Below, in pieces: positions 44,283 to 56,842 of a stretch of 64,000 bases of DNA. The stretch lies in NCBI GenBank assembly GCA_029706075.1, contig JAINUG010000048.1, positions 2,474,501-2,538,500 on the forward strand, given 5' to 3'. Both the position numbers and the translations under genes were made by a program. The notes under the pieces are model-generated. The model made no database searches. It was not told the DNA's origin and saw nothing but the letters and a program-made list of their open reading frames with translations. Source of the DNA: Aldrovandia affinis. Taxonomy: Eukaryota > Chordata > Actinopteri > Notacanthiformes > Halosauridae. Positions within the stretch are counted from its first letter, which is position 1, and each line of letters begins with the position of its first letter.

Positions 44283-47200
44283 TATCCATGATTCAGAGTC
44301 ACACCATTTATAAATGTTCCAATTCAGTCCTGCTTAAGCTGAAATTCTTTCACCATACATGTTGGACAGCCTGTGAAGTTATGTTTGGTGAAAGCCTTGA
44401 TCTCTGTTCCCCAGGTGAAGAGCTGAATGTGGACTTCAGCTCCAAGTTTTGTGTGGTTGTAATAACCTGAGAAAAGGGAAAAAGGTCACCAATTACCTCT
44501 GAAAAAGGACTCAGCGTATCTTTGCGTAGTTTGTAATCCTGTCGCAAAAAATGCTCATATTGTATACACATGCACAAATACACCCACTCACACACGCATA
44601 CACTCACATACACAGTATCTCTCTATCTCTATTGTTCAATTCTGTTTCATCTCCCTCTGTTCCCCTCATTTTGAGGTTCTCAAAATATATAAATATATGG
44701 GAATGTTGTGTGTTTTAAACAGGCAATTCTTTACATTTATTATTCTTTGATGTTTCAAGGGGAGGCTTGGAAACCAGCCTATAGGTGGCATTAACAATAT
44801 CCTGTACACAATGAAACGACTCCCTTTTCCACAACCCTATCACCATCAGTGCCACACCACTACCCCTGTGCTGCCCCCCCCCCTCACTGGTTGAGGGCCA
44901 TGTTCACAGAAAAAAACGATCTCTGCTCAAAAATATGGAGATACCGACACTGTAATAGATCCACACAACTTTTGTGTTAAAGGAGACCAGTACGGAACAG
45001 CGATGGTGAAGAGGGGCTCTGTCCAAGTGCTGGGAAATGAGGTAGCTCTGTTCCCTCTGTAGTGGGCTGGTTAGGCCTGGGGCGGTTGGGGCGGATGCAG
45101 TGTGGGAGCAGGGGAGAGGAGTTAATCCACAGGACCATATCTCGCTCATGCTCCTCACACATGTGCACAGTGCCGCCAGGCCTGAATCAGGAAGCGGATC
45201 ATAGGATGCGGGATCTGGAGGATTACGGGACGTGTCCTGGAACACCCCCAGAGCCCCCTGTTAAGCGGAACACCCGAGGGCAGTGCTTCTTTCTCCCGTT
45301 CAATTTGTCTCCAGGGCACAGGATCATGCCCTCTTATCACAGACAAAATGGAGATTACCCGTCATGTGCTGGTGTCGAGGTCACAGCTTTCACAAGCTTT
45401 ATGATGCATCACACCTCAGCCAGTGGGGTTTACCTTTTTTTAAATGCAGTGTGCCCTTACAAATGCTGACTAAATATAAACTGACCTGTCTTTATGAACC
45501 CAGTAAAAAGACTCTCGCAAAGATCCTCTCACTAGATCGATTTAGTGACTGTGTAAATGACAGATTAAAACCACTTGCTCATTCGGGTCATTTAAAAAAA
45601 TAAAAATCAAGCAATCAATCAAAAAATCTATCAATCTGAGATACTTGTGTGTGTTTTAGCTCTATACCCCAAGGGGTGCTCTATGGTTTCCTGGACCCCT
45701 GGCTCTCTTATTACCTTCCCCTGGGGGCAGAGGCATTGAAAGTAGGACATTTCCATTTTTGTGCCACTGCTGGAACACCCCCCCCGCCCCCACAAACACA
45801 CAAACAAATGTATTATTGAGATTGAGAGTTGCATTCAAGCAACAAAATATTATTGTCAAAGCAGCCCTCTGGTTCAGCTGGGCTGGTGGTGATATCTTGC
45901 CTCTCAGGGGAAATTGATCTGAAATTTGAGACACTTTTTCATCCTCTTTAATTTCCTCCTTTGGAAAAGGGGGTGTTATGGGCAAGAATATTTGTCTTCT
46001 GTGCATAGGGGACTGGAATGAGATCTGCAGTAGTTTAATCTCTTTTGGTGTGCTCTTCCCAAAAGCCTATGTAGACTGTGCAATGTGAAATCCACAACAC
46101 AGTCTCTATAAAACAGAACTGACTCTAAATCCGAGATTTTAATCTAAATCTAAGTATGATCTGATGGCAATGGCTGTTTACAGTACAGTGCAAGCAATGG
46201 CTGTTTACAGTGTGTTTGCTTTTCTGATTCTGGGTGGCTGTTTAGCAGATTGGTGGGACTGTGCTTGTATGTCTACATCCCGGGCATGGTACTGCCATTG
46301 TGCTCTTCAGATACTTAACATGTACTACTTCAGAAAAAATCTATTTGTACAAATGGATAATATATGTAATGGAAGAAACTATGCTTAATGGAGTGTGCTA
46401 GGACAAATAAATGTATTTTTGCTCCTTTATGTTTCAAGATATCTTGTCTTTTTATCACAACAAAGCACACTATAGAAAGAAAATAATCCCTTTCATGGAA
46501 GCAAAATTGTACTTCCCTTACTACATTGCTGCTCTGAAATGTCTGTGCATTCTAATGTACTTATGCAACTTATGTTTGCGTGTGTCCTTTGAAGATGTTT
46601 TAGTTGTGGGGCCTTGTTAGTCAGTGAAAAAATAATAAGCAGCTTTCATCACCCCAGGAATTGTGGGAGATGTGGAGTTTGTTCCCTGTTTGGCTATTGT
46701 GTAGAGAGGCTGGAGGGGGTGGCAGTCACACATGGGTCAAGTGAATCAATGACCTCAGGGTTGGGGGACAGCAGTCCTGCTCTGCCTGACCTTTCCAGCA
46801 CCCTGCAGGCCCTCAGCTCTAATCCAGGGTGTACAGTCTGACCACAGGGACAGAGAGAGGACAGAGTGGAATGGGTCAACAGCTTCCAGCACAAGCCGTC
46901 ACCAAAGTCCCCGCCAAGCCCATTGCAGGGTTATGTGCTTCTTGCAGAAACAAACTCCTTTGACTGCTGATAGATGCTAGAACCAGAGACTGTTGCATCT
47001 GTGGTGAGGATACCTTTAATCATAAGACTGCCTGAGGGGAACACACATGGTCAATATTGAAATCAAAACTGAAAAGATTCAGAACAATACAAATCAGTGT
47101 GATTAATGCAAGGCAGAAACATCTCCATAAAATATATGTTAAGTTATAAGTTGTACTGCCAGTTGTGCGTGTCTTGTAGTGGGGATAATAATCCCTACCT

Positions 47201-47654
47201 CATAGACAAGTATATAGTATGTGAGGAGTGCACATTTAGCTGTGGTGCTTCCTGTGTGGGTGTGGGTGGCAAGTCGTAATACAAGAGCATACTACAATTG
47301 GCGATTCCAAAAAGTGGAAGAAAAAAATCAGTCAATGGAAATTGCAGAGTGGGAGAAATGGTGGAGAACCCTCACACAGAGTCCTCTGGTAAATGTAATT
47401 TTCTCAAGCAAATCCTTACATTTCCACAGATTATTCTTTATCCATAGAAGCAGGTGTGATGGAGGGACTGTACATCCATTGCTGAACGCATCAGGTCTAA
47501 GTTCTCCATGCTATTTGTGTGCTACCATATAACCATACAACCAAAAGACATTGGCATCTTGATCTCAAAGGATGGTTCAATCAGTATAAGACATCCCAAG
47601 TTCCATTACAATAGTCCAGTTCATTCCATTCTATTGTTGCACTGAGATTTCTGT
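44283..47654. other. Unassigned sequence, no gene seen
   Basis: Plus and minus frames at 44904-45603 overlap. The longest (135 codons, 45062-45469) lacks any domain and is mirrored on the other strand. An 18-base word GCAATGGCTGTTTACAGT is repeated 30 bp apart at 46163 and 46193. C-rich tracts lie at 44873-44883 and 45777-45791. No gene can be supported. Confidence 0.4.
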
Positions 47655-47760
47655 CCAAAAGGTACTTTTTAAAAAGCAATTCACCTTGCTGAAGGGCATA
47701 GTATCTATCAACACCAGCTGGGGCTTGAACTCAGGGCTAACCCTGAGGTCGCCAGAATCC
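47655..47760 (-). mobile_element. tRNA-derived SINE fragment, minus strand
   Basis: On the minus strand GAGTTCAAGCCCCAGCTGG is a B-box-like element, followed by ATGCCCTTCAGCAAGGTGAATTGC, which is the family middle (compare CCTGAGCAAGGTACTT at 36.65 kb). Confidence 0.5.
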
Positions 47761-48031
47761 CACCTCCCCCCAAACCGTAGCCAACGAAAGACACAGCAGG
47801 TGTTTGTGTGAGCATGTGGTGTTTGCGTGTATTTGACAGATTTTGCCATGCAGAGCCGTATTGGACTGACAGTACTCCGGCCTCACTCTGCCGCCCGTGC
47901 AGACTGCATTCATCCAGTCCGCCACCATCTGGAAGTCGACAGCCCCAGCAAATCTCTGCTTATTAAGTCAGAACGTAATTTATATGAACAGGGGGGAAAT
48001 AAAAATAGATAAATGGATATAGTGCATACAG

Positions 48032-48544
48032 CAGGACTTTCCAAACTTGGTCCTGGTGTCTCCCTGTGTATGCTGGCTCAGTCTCTCGCTCTATGTTTAA
48101 ACAGATTTTAACAGGAAACACGTTTGACACATTAACTCATTCACATGTGTGTTGTCCCTGAACTCTGAACTGTTTAGTTTCAGTAACCAGGTGCCCATAT
48201 TATCCACATGTAAGACTCCATTGTGATTCCACATGTCCCATCAATAAATAAATCTATCAAGCAAATGTAACTTCTCACCGAAGGCGTTGTTTGCCACAGG
48301 AAAATGAAAGCAATTGGTTGACTGAAAACTGGTCGCATTGATTAGCAAGTCTTTACATTAATATGGGATAGTCACCCTTCATAGCAAGCATATATATTTC
48401 TGACATAATGTGTCCATCTGAGGGCAAAATCATTGTGACTGTGTAATTAAAATCCATCCACAGGTCTGTACACTTGGGGAATTATAATTACACCTGAAAA
48501 CCAGAATCCAAAGGGAGGCCCCAGGCCTTATTTAGGAAGCCCTG
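48032..48544. mobile_element. hAT-type MITE, about 513 bp
   Basis: The left end CAGGACTTTCCAAACTTGG-TCCTGGTGTCTCC and the right end CAGGGCTTCCTAAATAAGG-CCTGGGGCCTCCC (read inward) are diverged inverted repeats of a common fish MITE. A clear 8-bp target duplication is not visible. Confidence 0.55.
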
Positions 48545-49090
48545 ATTTAGACTTTACATCAGCAGGTAGGGACCACACCCTTTGGATGAGACGGGTGCAT
48601 TAAACACAGCACTGGGAAGATTCATCATAAATATTATTAATCCAAAAGAAGAATGTACGAAATGAATCTTCATTTGTGTTTCTGTATTGTGCAATGAAAT
48701 ATGTTCCCAATGTGGCTCCCAATTTCTTCCAAAACATGATTGGTTATATATGTGTAAATGTGTGTGTGTTATAAAATATCTTTTTAACAAAAATAAGTTT
48801 CAGAATAATGGAAGACAGAAGAGTTTTGTTTCTTCTAAAGAGAAAACACTTAAAAAAATCAATCTTACACATTGACTGTGAGATCGATATGCTTGTATAT
48901 ATTTTCTCTTGCAGCAGGAAGAACTGGAGAAAAGTCTCATGTGGGGAGATAATATGGTGTGGCGTTGCAACTGTTAAGAGCCATTGTGTGGTAGCAGATG
49001 CTTGAGAGGGTCCCTGTAGCTTGAGTCCTACATGTTCCTCAGAGCCCACCTGGCACATTATGACACTTTTAATTCTGTTTGAGAAGGTGT
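48545..49090. other. Unassigned sequence, no gene seen
   Basis: Opposed frames at 48554-49124 include a 126-codon minus frame without any recognisable domain. It contains low-complexity THTFTHI-type ends. Confidence 0.4.
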
Positions 49091-49092
49091 GT

Positions 49093-49130
49093 TTGTGGGG
49101 AGGGGAGGGGAAAGGAGGGAGCACGGGGGC
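49093..49130 (+). other. G-rich tract with G-quadruplex potential
   Basis: GTGGGGAGGGGAGGGG is followed within 20 bases by GGAGGG and GGGGG, giving at least four G runs of three or more with short loops. It is a sequence-only prediction. Confidence 0.4.
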
Positions 49131-49474
49131 AGTGCGCAGGTGGAGTTGCTGGGATACACTGCTGTTATTCGAGGCTCAGGGACAGTTTTTTTGTGTATGT
49201 GTTAATTGCATCAGAATCCAGTGACACTGGAGTCTTGTAGAAGCATATGTTTCTTTGGATTTGGAATTTCCTTTGGGGAAATCATCTGGGAGGAAACAAG
49301 CAGACTTGTGGTTTTCTGCAGCCCATGTGCCTACAATCGACTGAGGAAGTCTGTGAGTCCACAGTGGTCCTTGGAAGTGAGGAGAGGCTCTCCTTTGTGA
49401 ATTCAGGTCTTTGGCATGATTTTCCCCCATGGTGGATGGATTTACAAATTTACATGGGTAAATTTATCCTAAAC

Positions 49475-49475
<1 letters not shown>

Positions 49476-49551
<76 letters not shown>

Positions 49552-49552
49552 T
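49476..49552. repeat. (TTA)n switching to (ATA)n microsatellite
   Basis: TAT/TTA repeats up to about 49514 change to ATA/TAA repeats through 49552. The two halves are reverse complements and can form one hairpin of about 36-bp arms. Confidence 0.95.
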
Positions 49553-50071
49553 TGCTACCATTCCCTGTCCCGCAATTAAGTTTGCATTTGTCTGTTGTTG
49601 TTCAACACAATAGAAGTGCTTAGTCATGGTTAAATTCAAGCATTAAGCGATTACCAAATTTAACTTAACTGTATTTGTGAAACGAAAAACAGATTTACTT
49701 ATAAGACAAAGTTAAGGACAAATTATTTTTGAATACTGGACAGTGTGTGGTGGATTTGGTTTTAGGTAAAAAGTTACAGGGTGGAAATGAAAGAAATTAC
49801 ATCAATGAATGATGGCAAAGAAATATAGCAATGGAAAAGAGTTCCAGAGGAAGCAGGGCAAAAACGTCTCTCATCCTTTGTCTGTCGGGCTCTTGGAGGA
49901 CAATGAATGTGGCCATTTTGGAATTTCCTTCCATTTCATGTTTCAACTTTAGACGTTTGACAGCAAAATGAAAGAAGAAGTAGCATAAGGGGCTTTTCTG
50001 GAAATGTCTCTTCTCTTCTTTAAAACTCTGGTTCTGCCTTCAGAATTCTTGTTTTCCATGGTATAATCATC
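49553..50071. other. Unassigned sequence, no gene seen
   Basis: AT-rich flank between the microsatellite and the 3' end of the minus-strand LINE. Nothing recognised. Confidence 0.4.
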
Positions 50072-50760
50072 AAATCAAATCAAATTTATTTGTATAGCGC
50101 TTTTCACAATTGAATTGTCACAAAACGCTTAACAGAGGTCCCAGGCCTAGACCCCCAAAAGCAAGCCTAAAGGCAACAGTGGCAAGGAAAAACTCCCTTG
50201 GTAGGGAAAAACCTTGGGAGGAACCAGACTAAAAGGGGGGGAGCCCATCCTCTTCTAGCCCGCACAGGGTGTGTCCAAAAAAGACCATATCATGGTCAGT
50301 CCAAGGTGACTCAGGGCTGAAAGATTTTGCCCCTCCTGAGTTAGGTAGTCGGTGGGGGGGGCTAAACCATGTGAAGGAGGTCCAGATCCAGGAACTGGGG
50401 CTGGCGTGGGGGTGAGGGTTGATGGGGGCAGCTCACACTTCTCGCAGGATCTAGGGCTCGGGGGCAGATGCCGAGGCAGAGAAGAGAGAAGCCGAGGCAG
50501 AGAAGAGAACATGCAGTCAGAAAAAAAAGCAGTGCTATAGCCAGTAGCATTATTTAAGTGCAGGGGAGCACAAGCATATGAAATATATAGATAGCCCCGA
50601 CAGGTGTAAGCTTATGGCAGCATACCTATTTGGAGAGGGACAGAGAATACACGCAGCCGAGAGAGTTCCAAACCATCCACACCCAATCAAGGATAAAGTA
50701 TGGAAAGTTTCTCACTCTATAAGACACTAGGGCACGGCCTTCTCCATCTCTCCACCTAGA

Positions 50761-51760
50761 CTATGTTTGCCAGTAGGCTAGGCTGAAAAGATATGTTTTT
50801 AATCTAGACTTAAGAATTGAAACTGTGTCCAAATCCTTAACATGCCTTGGCAAACCATTCCACAACAGAGGAGCTCTAAAAGAGAAGGCTCTACCACCAG
50901 CTGTGCTCAAAATTCTAGGGAGTAATAGATGGCCGGCTTCTTGTGAACATCATTTCAATCATTTCGGTCAGATATATAGGTGCAAGTCCATTCACTGCTT
51001 TAAAAGTTAGCAACAGTACTTTATAATCAGCCTGACATTTAACAGGAAGCCAATGTAGTGATGCTAACACAGGAGTAATGTGCTCATACTTCTTGGATCT
51101 AGTCAAAATATGTGTCGCTGTATTCTGTACTAGTTGAAGAGAGCTACTAGAGGAGCCAGATAATAAGGCATTACAATAGTCTAACCTTGATGCGACAAAA
51201 GCATGCATCAAGGTTTTTGCATCCTCTAATGACAGAATGTGCAGAATTTTAGCTATGTTTCTTAGGTGAAAGAAAGCTACTCTGGAAGTGTTTTTAATAT
51301 AGGTGTCAAATGTAAGATCCTGATCAATAATAAAACCAAGATTCTTGACCATTAGACTTGATGCAACTATGCAATCACCTGCATTTAACTGCATATCCAA
51401 CTTGTTCCTTCATTTTTTGGGTCCCAAAACCATCATCTCTGTTTTATCTGAATTTAAAAGCAGGAAATGTACTGTCATCCAATTCTTTCTATCAGAGATA
51501 CAAGCCTCTAATTGAGTGAGTTGAAGTATTTCACCTGGTTTCATTGATATGTACAGCTGTGTATCATCTGCATAGCAATGGAAATTCACACCATGTTTAC
51601 AAATAACATTACAGAGTGGTAGCAAGTATAATGAGAACAGTAATGGTCCCAGCACTGAGCCTTGTGGAACACCATATTTAACCTGAGAGTAGTCAGAGAA
51701 CTCTTGATCTATATTTTGACATGTTTTGAATAAAACCAACAGAGTCAATAATAGCTGCAA
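50761..51760 (-). pseudogene. LINE reverse transcriptase, C-terminal half
   Basis: It begins at the deletion joint, then [19 protein letters not shown] (block 4) and [13 protein letters not shown] with the catalytic [44 protein letters not shown] and ITPVLASLHWLPVK follow in the usual L2 order. The frame resumes to APLLWNGLPRHVKDLD and FKSRLKTYLFS-type residues, ending at a stop near 50761. A break between 51400 and 51410 separates two frames. The N-terminal polymerase blocks are deleted, so it is inactive. Its family is the L2 clade by sequence pattern. Confidence 0.88.
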
Positions 51761-52399
51761 AAGCCAGTCCTAAAGGGCCACAGTCATTATCAACATGTAT
51801 GTTGAAATCTCCAACAATCACAACTTTATCTGCCATAGTTGCCAAGCTTGATAAAAACTCTGCAAACTCAGAAAGAAAGACAGTATACGGTCCAGGTGGT
51901 CTATAAATAGTTACTAAGAGGAAGGATTGCACTGAGGTAACTTTATCTTTTGACCATCCAGAAAGCATAACAAGCGATTGAAAAGAGGAGAACTTATCCC
52001 CACATTTAGGTGTGAAACTAAATTTTGTCATGAAGATCACAGCAACACCGCCCCCTCTACCGGACAGACGCGGCGCTTGACAGCTAGCATAACCATCAGG
52101 AGTGCATTGTATTCGTCAGTCCTAAGCCAGGTTTCAGTTAAATTAATCAGGTCAAAACTATGGTCCATGATTAGTTCATTCACAAGAACTGTCTTGGGGG
52201 AAAGTGATCTAACATTTAACAATCCACATTTAAGATATGTCTTATTACAGGCAACACTTACAGCAGGCTGAGAGGTTTTAATATAAATAAGATTATGTAC
52301 ACAAATGCCACGACAGCCAGTGTGCTCAGATAGCTTTTTATTTCTAAAACCATTTCCAAAGCGAGGGACAGACACAGTCTCAATAGCTAAGCTAGTCAC
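51735..52399 (-). pseudogene. LINE endonuclease (APE type), partial
   Basis: The frame carries KCGLLNVRSLSPKTVLVNEL and DLINLTETWLR, the standard N-terminal blocks with the metal-binding Glu in TETW. In a second frame (51693-52040) it continues with VTIYRPPGP and VVIVGDFNIHVD, which holds the catalytic Asp/Asn pair. A shift near 52040 separates the two frames. The domain stops after IIDSVGFIQ, where the internal deletion lies, so the C-terminal SDH-type block is absent. In an intact LINE this enzyme nicks the target DNA for target-primed reverse transcription. Confidence 0.82.
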
Positions 52400-52468
52400 A
52401 GGTTTTTGGAAGATAGCAGACAGTAGTTTAGGACCAGAAGTCTGCTGCCTGGCTAGCGCTCTGAGAGG

Positions 52469-53303
52469 TCATACATTTTGCGAGATTAGACTACGGGAAA
52501 CATTTCTAGATAATAGAAGAGCACCCCTCCAGCTCGGGTGGAGTCCGTCTCGCTTCAGTAAGCCAGGCTTTCGCCAAAAAGTAGGCCAATTGTTTATGAA
52601 GCCCAAGTCGTTGTCAGTCGTACCAGTTAGCCAGCCAGTGATTTTAGACTTTGTCACTCCTACGGGCTAGGATAGGGCCAGAGATAACTACTTCCCGACT
52701 GAGTGTTTTAGCGAGCTTACACACTGAAACAAAATTATTTTTAGTGATCTCCGACTGCCATTGGTGCCATCGTGGATAATAATTTTAGAATATTTACAAT
52801 TATTCTTAGCTAGCACCTTTAAGTTTGCCTCCACGTTGGTAGCTCTGGCCCCAGGCAAACCTTGTACTATGGTCGCTGGTGACTCTATCCTCACGTTTCG
52901 TAAAATGGAATCGCCAATAATCAGAGCTTTCTCAGTAGGTATATTACTGAGTGGGGAGAAACTATTCGAAACGTGAGTTTGGTGTACAACCTCCTTGGGA
53001 CGGCAACTATGCCTCCCTCGAACCATGACAAAAACACCTTGCAGCGAAGGCTCTGCCGGGGGAATATCGCTGATATTTAAACGATTTAAACTCCCTGGTG
53101 TGTCCGGTGCTTGCAGAAAAGACTCTATGTAACTCTCTCCCTCCTGAATCTGGCAAAGCGTCCAGACGTGGTCCTCAAGCTCAACTATTTTCTGAGCCAA
53201 TTCTAAATTAAGTTGACACTTACTACAAATGTTACGCTAAACTTGGCATCAGAACTAATACTAAAATATTGCACTCAAGGCAGGAAACAAGGGAGGAAGC
53301 CAT
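52469..53303 (-). pseudogene. LINE ORF1 with SGNH/GDSL esterase-like domain, frameshifted
   Basis: The likely start is ATG at 53303 (MASSLVSC). [17 protein letters not shown], a short heptad-like stretch, follows, then an esterase block [13 protein letters not shown], a block III-like [11 protein letters not shown] and the C-terminal catalytic block LLKRDGLHPSWRGALLLS with the Asp-x-x-His pair. Block III would normally read GTND, so one residue differs. The first and last parts lie in different frames (ORFs 52688-53200 and 52469-52657), so the reading frame is broken between them. Esterase-bearing ORF1 proteins are known from CR1/L2-type LINEs and are thought to bind nucleic acid and act in the particle. 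Confidence 0.78.
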
Positions 53304-53330
53304 AGTCGAATTCCTTACCGTAAATTTGTT

Positions 53331-55029
53331 TTCTTGATGGTAGAACAGAAAACCACGGGGTTGGAGTCCCTTAATTTATCAAATTCACGCAGATTCGACG
53401 TAGGTTATGAATAAAATGAAAGTTTTGCAGCCAATATATTTGCTATTTTGCGTGATTGTGCAAAAGTTCTTCCGAAGTAGCAGAAGAAAGTAAGCACGCT
53501 AGCGTTTCAAACAACGCATGTAACAGAAACAGGAAATGACGCGTGTAACAGGAACAGGAGCAGTATGAGTCGGATTAGAGGATTTTGATATCAATTTATA
53601 TACACACTGAAAGTGGCTGAAAGGCTTTGCATAACTGCTGTGAATATTATTTACTTATTACTTATTTAACACTGTCTGTATGAGTAATGGATATTATATA
53701 AATCAAACAAGATGATTTTCCATGTGTGTTATTTCATGCTTAATTACCATGCACACATTGACAGGCAGGCTCTTTTAACTAGATGTAAAAACAGGATGAT
53801 GCTGGAATGTCATTTTTGTACCTTTGAAACCTCTTTCTAATGTGACACCATATAGAAAGGAATTAATTATTGTCTTTCTTTGCTGAATGAATTATATTTC
53901 ATGATACTTGCTATGAATTCACTACTCTTGACAGGGCAAAATCCAGAACGGCATCAAATGTATTTCCCTCAGATGGATATGCACAATATGTAAAAGCTTT
54001 GGTAAATATGATTCATAGTCGAGTAACTCTCCGCTGAATATCAAGAGTGTGGAGCACATTTTGTTATACTGTGGGTAATAAAGGAATGCATTTCGATAAC
54101 AGACCCAGAGATATTTATGGCAAGATATTTAAGGCATATTTCATCTCATGAAGCATTGTGGTGCTGCACCTTTGGGACAGTCTTCAGTATGTGTTCAAAT
54201 GTTAAAAATATGCATTAAATCAAGTAAATCATAAAACCATACAGTATCTCCTGGACCTATCGAGACTGCTTGTGCTCTATAACTTATCCAGCACCTGCTG
54301 TGGTAGCAGCTGGGACCTTTCGCATGAATGTGCCCTCTTTCCAACAGAGTGTGACATCACCAGCCACACCTTCACACAAGTCTTTCCTTCTACTTACAAA
54401 CACCCTGTTGCATGAGCTTAACTATATGCAGTCCTGGATAAATATCATCATGAACCAAAGTTAATGATATTGATTGAATTGGGATTGGGAAATGCAGGTA
54501 TTTCCAGTGCAGTGCATAGCCTTGTGTTAAGGTGCTGAAATTAAGCGTTAAATTCTTGTTAGGTTTGTCTTCTAAAATTCTCACATCTCAACATTTCAGA
54601 CTCCATGTCATTTCTATCAACCTGGTAAAACATCCCAAATTGAATATTAGTCTGTATTAGGCTCACTTACTTTAGGTTCTGGGTGGTTATCCATTATCTT
54701 GCCATGTCAGAATTGTGTGTAAGTGCTAGCTTTAACAAGTGAGCTGTAGGTGGTTTCAGCAAGTTGTGTTCTTACATTGCTACCACTGGTGCTAAAAAAC
54801 CAAAGACAAAAACCCAGAAGGGAGCTTGCCATCATGACTGATCACAGCAAACAATCAGAAATCAATAGAAGTAATATGGAGTTTCTTGTTTCTGGAAAAC
54901 CACTGCCTTATGTTACAGAAAGAGTCCATAAAATCTCAATCCTGCTGCCCATCCACGTACTTGAACAGGTTCTCAACAGGAAGACCCACCCACCAGCCCT
55001 AGCTAAAAAATATTTTAATAATTTTGATT
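53331..55029. other. Unassigned sequence, no gene seen
   Basis: The first 200 bp may be 5' UTR of the LINE, with the word GTAACAGGAACAGGA-type repeated near 53519-53565. The rest is AT-rich, with short frames at 54270-55031 of no recognised content. Confidence 0.4.
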
Positions 55030-56309
55030 AATTTTGGTGAATTAGGATGGTGCTGGGCAGACGCCAGATGACAGTGGCGCTTTAGGGCGTGTCTAAAGCA
55101 AATTAAGTAATTTTGTGATTTAGGACGATAGCGCACCTCCAATAGCGCAGTTGTAAAAGAGGTTGGATTAACTTTTAAAAAATACATGTGGGTGTGGTGG
55201 GGGTGTGATTTCATAATGGCCAATCAGAACACATATTTTCTATCCCTTTAAATACCAGTACGCTAACGCTGTAGCAAATTGGCAATTTCCTGACATGCAT
55301 GACAGTTTTGCGCTTCTGCGCCAGGAGCGCTTCTCAAAAGAGGAGAGAGAGGAGGTGCGGAAAAGTTGGCGCGCAAATCAGAGGGGGAAAAGATTACATT
55401 AATTCGTTATTTTCAGTTTATATTTTGAGACCTACATTGTTAAAAGAAAGTGTTTTATTTTACCATCTCTTTTTCCTTATCTGTAGGCTTTCCAACTTAA
55501 AAAAACATGTTTCTTTTCTTCTAATTTAATGTAAAAAAATCCTATTTAGTTCTCTGCTGGCTGTCGGGTGTAGGAAAAGTAATAAACAAATTTGCATGTT
55601 GGACAAGACTGGAAGAAACTGCATGTACAGCCGAACTGACAGTCGTCTGGCCAACACCGGCTACCAAACCCAGGGTATCGCTCACAGTATCGCCTTCGGC
55701 ATCCAATTATGTACTCCATTTTCTGTAGTGCAAATGGAAAGAATAAAACCCTTTCACATAAGAAAAACAATGTGCATACAAACATATAGGCCATTTATTT
55801 AACAGGTGTATCTTACTGAACGGTAGCGATGGATGCCCTGCTGGCTTCAGTCTTTCATGTCCGTGCGTTGAATAACCACAAGCGGTGGTGAAATCATTTT
55901 TAGCTTAATTGATTACGCTTGCAAGTTACCCATGGATTGGACGTTTTGCCTCAACGTGGGGGAAAATTAACAATATTCACAAAACATTCTCATGTGATTT
56001 CAGATAATGTGCTCATCAATAAAGTCACCAAATTGCACAGAGCGCCAGCGTTTGCGCTAAGAGGTGGTCTAGTTGGACGTTAAGGCAAACTCATTATTTG
56101 ACACCAAACTTGCATAGCGCCCGACTGTTTTCATTGTCACACCCTCTATTGTGCTGCCCAACCCATAGTCGCGCAAATGCCTTCACTGCGCACCACGAAA
56201 TTGCCAAACTCGGCGGAGATGGGAAATATTCCGTTTGCGACAGACGAAACTGGCAATTCGCCAGCGCTAGGGCATAACGCCGCATAGCGTCGGCATGAAA
56301 ATAGGGCCC
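55030..56309. mobile_element. PIF/Harbinger-like transposon, one end visible
   Basis: The right end AAAATAGGGCCC followed by TAA (56310-56312) is the fish Harbinger terminus with a 3-bp target. The left part has family words (TTTAGGGCGTGTCTAAA, GGGTGTGATTTCATAATGGCCAATCAGA, then CTTTAAATACCAGTACGC, a promoter-like stretch). CpG-rich words such as GCGCCAG recur at both sides. No left terminal repeat is certain, and no DDE transposase frame is recognisable, so this is a non-autonomous or decayed copy. Confidence 0.75.
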
Positions 56310-56312
56310 TAA

Positions 56313-56834
56313 TGTTTGCAAGAAAAAGTATTGAAAGCACAATACATTTACTTCCTCATATCACCCATTTTATGTTTTGTATGTTTGGTTTTATTCATCG
56401 TTTTGCACAAGGTAATTTGTGTCATGTGGCTTTGCAAGCCATTTGTGATGGTTTTCAGAGATGGTGCAGATATCCCTGTTTATATCAGCAAATCCAGTGG
56501 AAAATAACTTGTGAGACTTATTTTTCTTTTGTTTGATTCATTTTACAGCATTATTTTATTTAAATTATCTTATTTATTTGGAAAGCCCACTCACAATTGT
56601 CGCATCGCATTGTCACAACGCATTGTCACATCGTCACATCGCGAGTCGCTACTGCCTGTCTCGCTACTGCCGTCTCGCTCCCGGTCGAGTTCTTGTTTTC
56701 ATTGCCATTGTCGGCCTTCTTTCACCCGGCTCTGTGAGCCGTAGCAGTGAGTAGGTCTCACTCTCCTCGGCGTGCTTAAACTAGCATTGCAATCCGGAAG
56801 GTAAACCTCCACTTTCCTAACTGCTGTGTTGACT
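56313..56834. other. Unassigned sequence with CpG-rich short tandem words
   Basis: CGCATTGTCACA/ATCGTCACA words repeat at 56596-56645, followed by CTCGCTACTGCC/GTCTCGCT repeats to 56695. Frames at 56312-56754 overlap one another. No protein is recognised. Confidence 0.4.
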
Positions 56835-56842
56835 AGCTAGTG

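Larger units (their letters stand above)
50072..53330 (-). mobile_element. L2-clade (Maui-like) LINE, internally deleted
   Basis: On the minus strand the order is ORF1 with an SGNH-esterase-like domain (53303 to about 52470), an endonuclease start (GLLNVRSLSPK and LTETWL), a truncated endonuclease, then reverse transcriptase blocks ([14 protein letters not shown] and YADDTQLY), the C-terminal region and a 3' UTR. The UTR ends in the fish L2 core (TTTGTATAGCGC on the plus strand) and a GATTT-type tail at 50072. A deletion near 51740 joins endonuclease directly to the middle of the reverse transcriptase. The total of about 3.3 kb is short for a full L2. The 5' limit is uncertain. Confidence 0.88.

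Noticed and set aside
45062-45469. 135-codon plus frame
   Set aside because: Mirrored by minus frames over the same GC-rich stretch. No recognised motif.
49247-49579. 110-codon plus frame ending in poly-Ile
   Set aside because: The C-terminal half is the translation of the TTA/ATA microsatellite.
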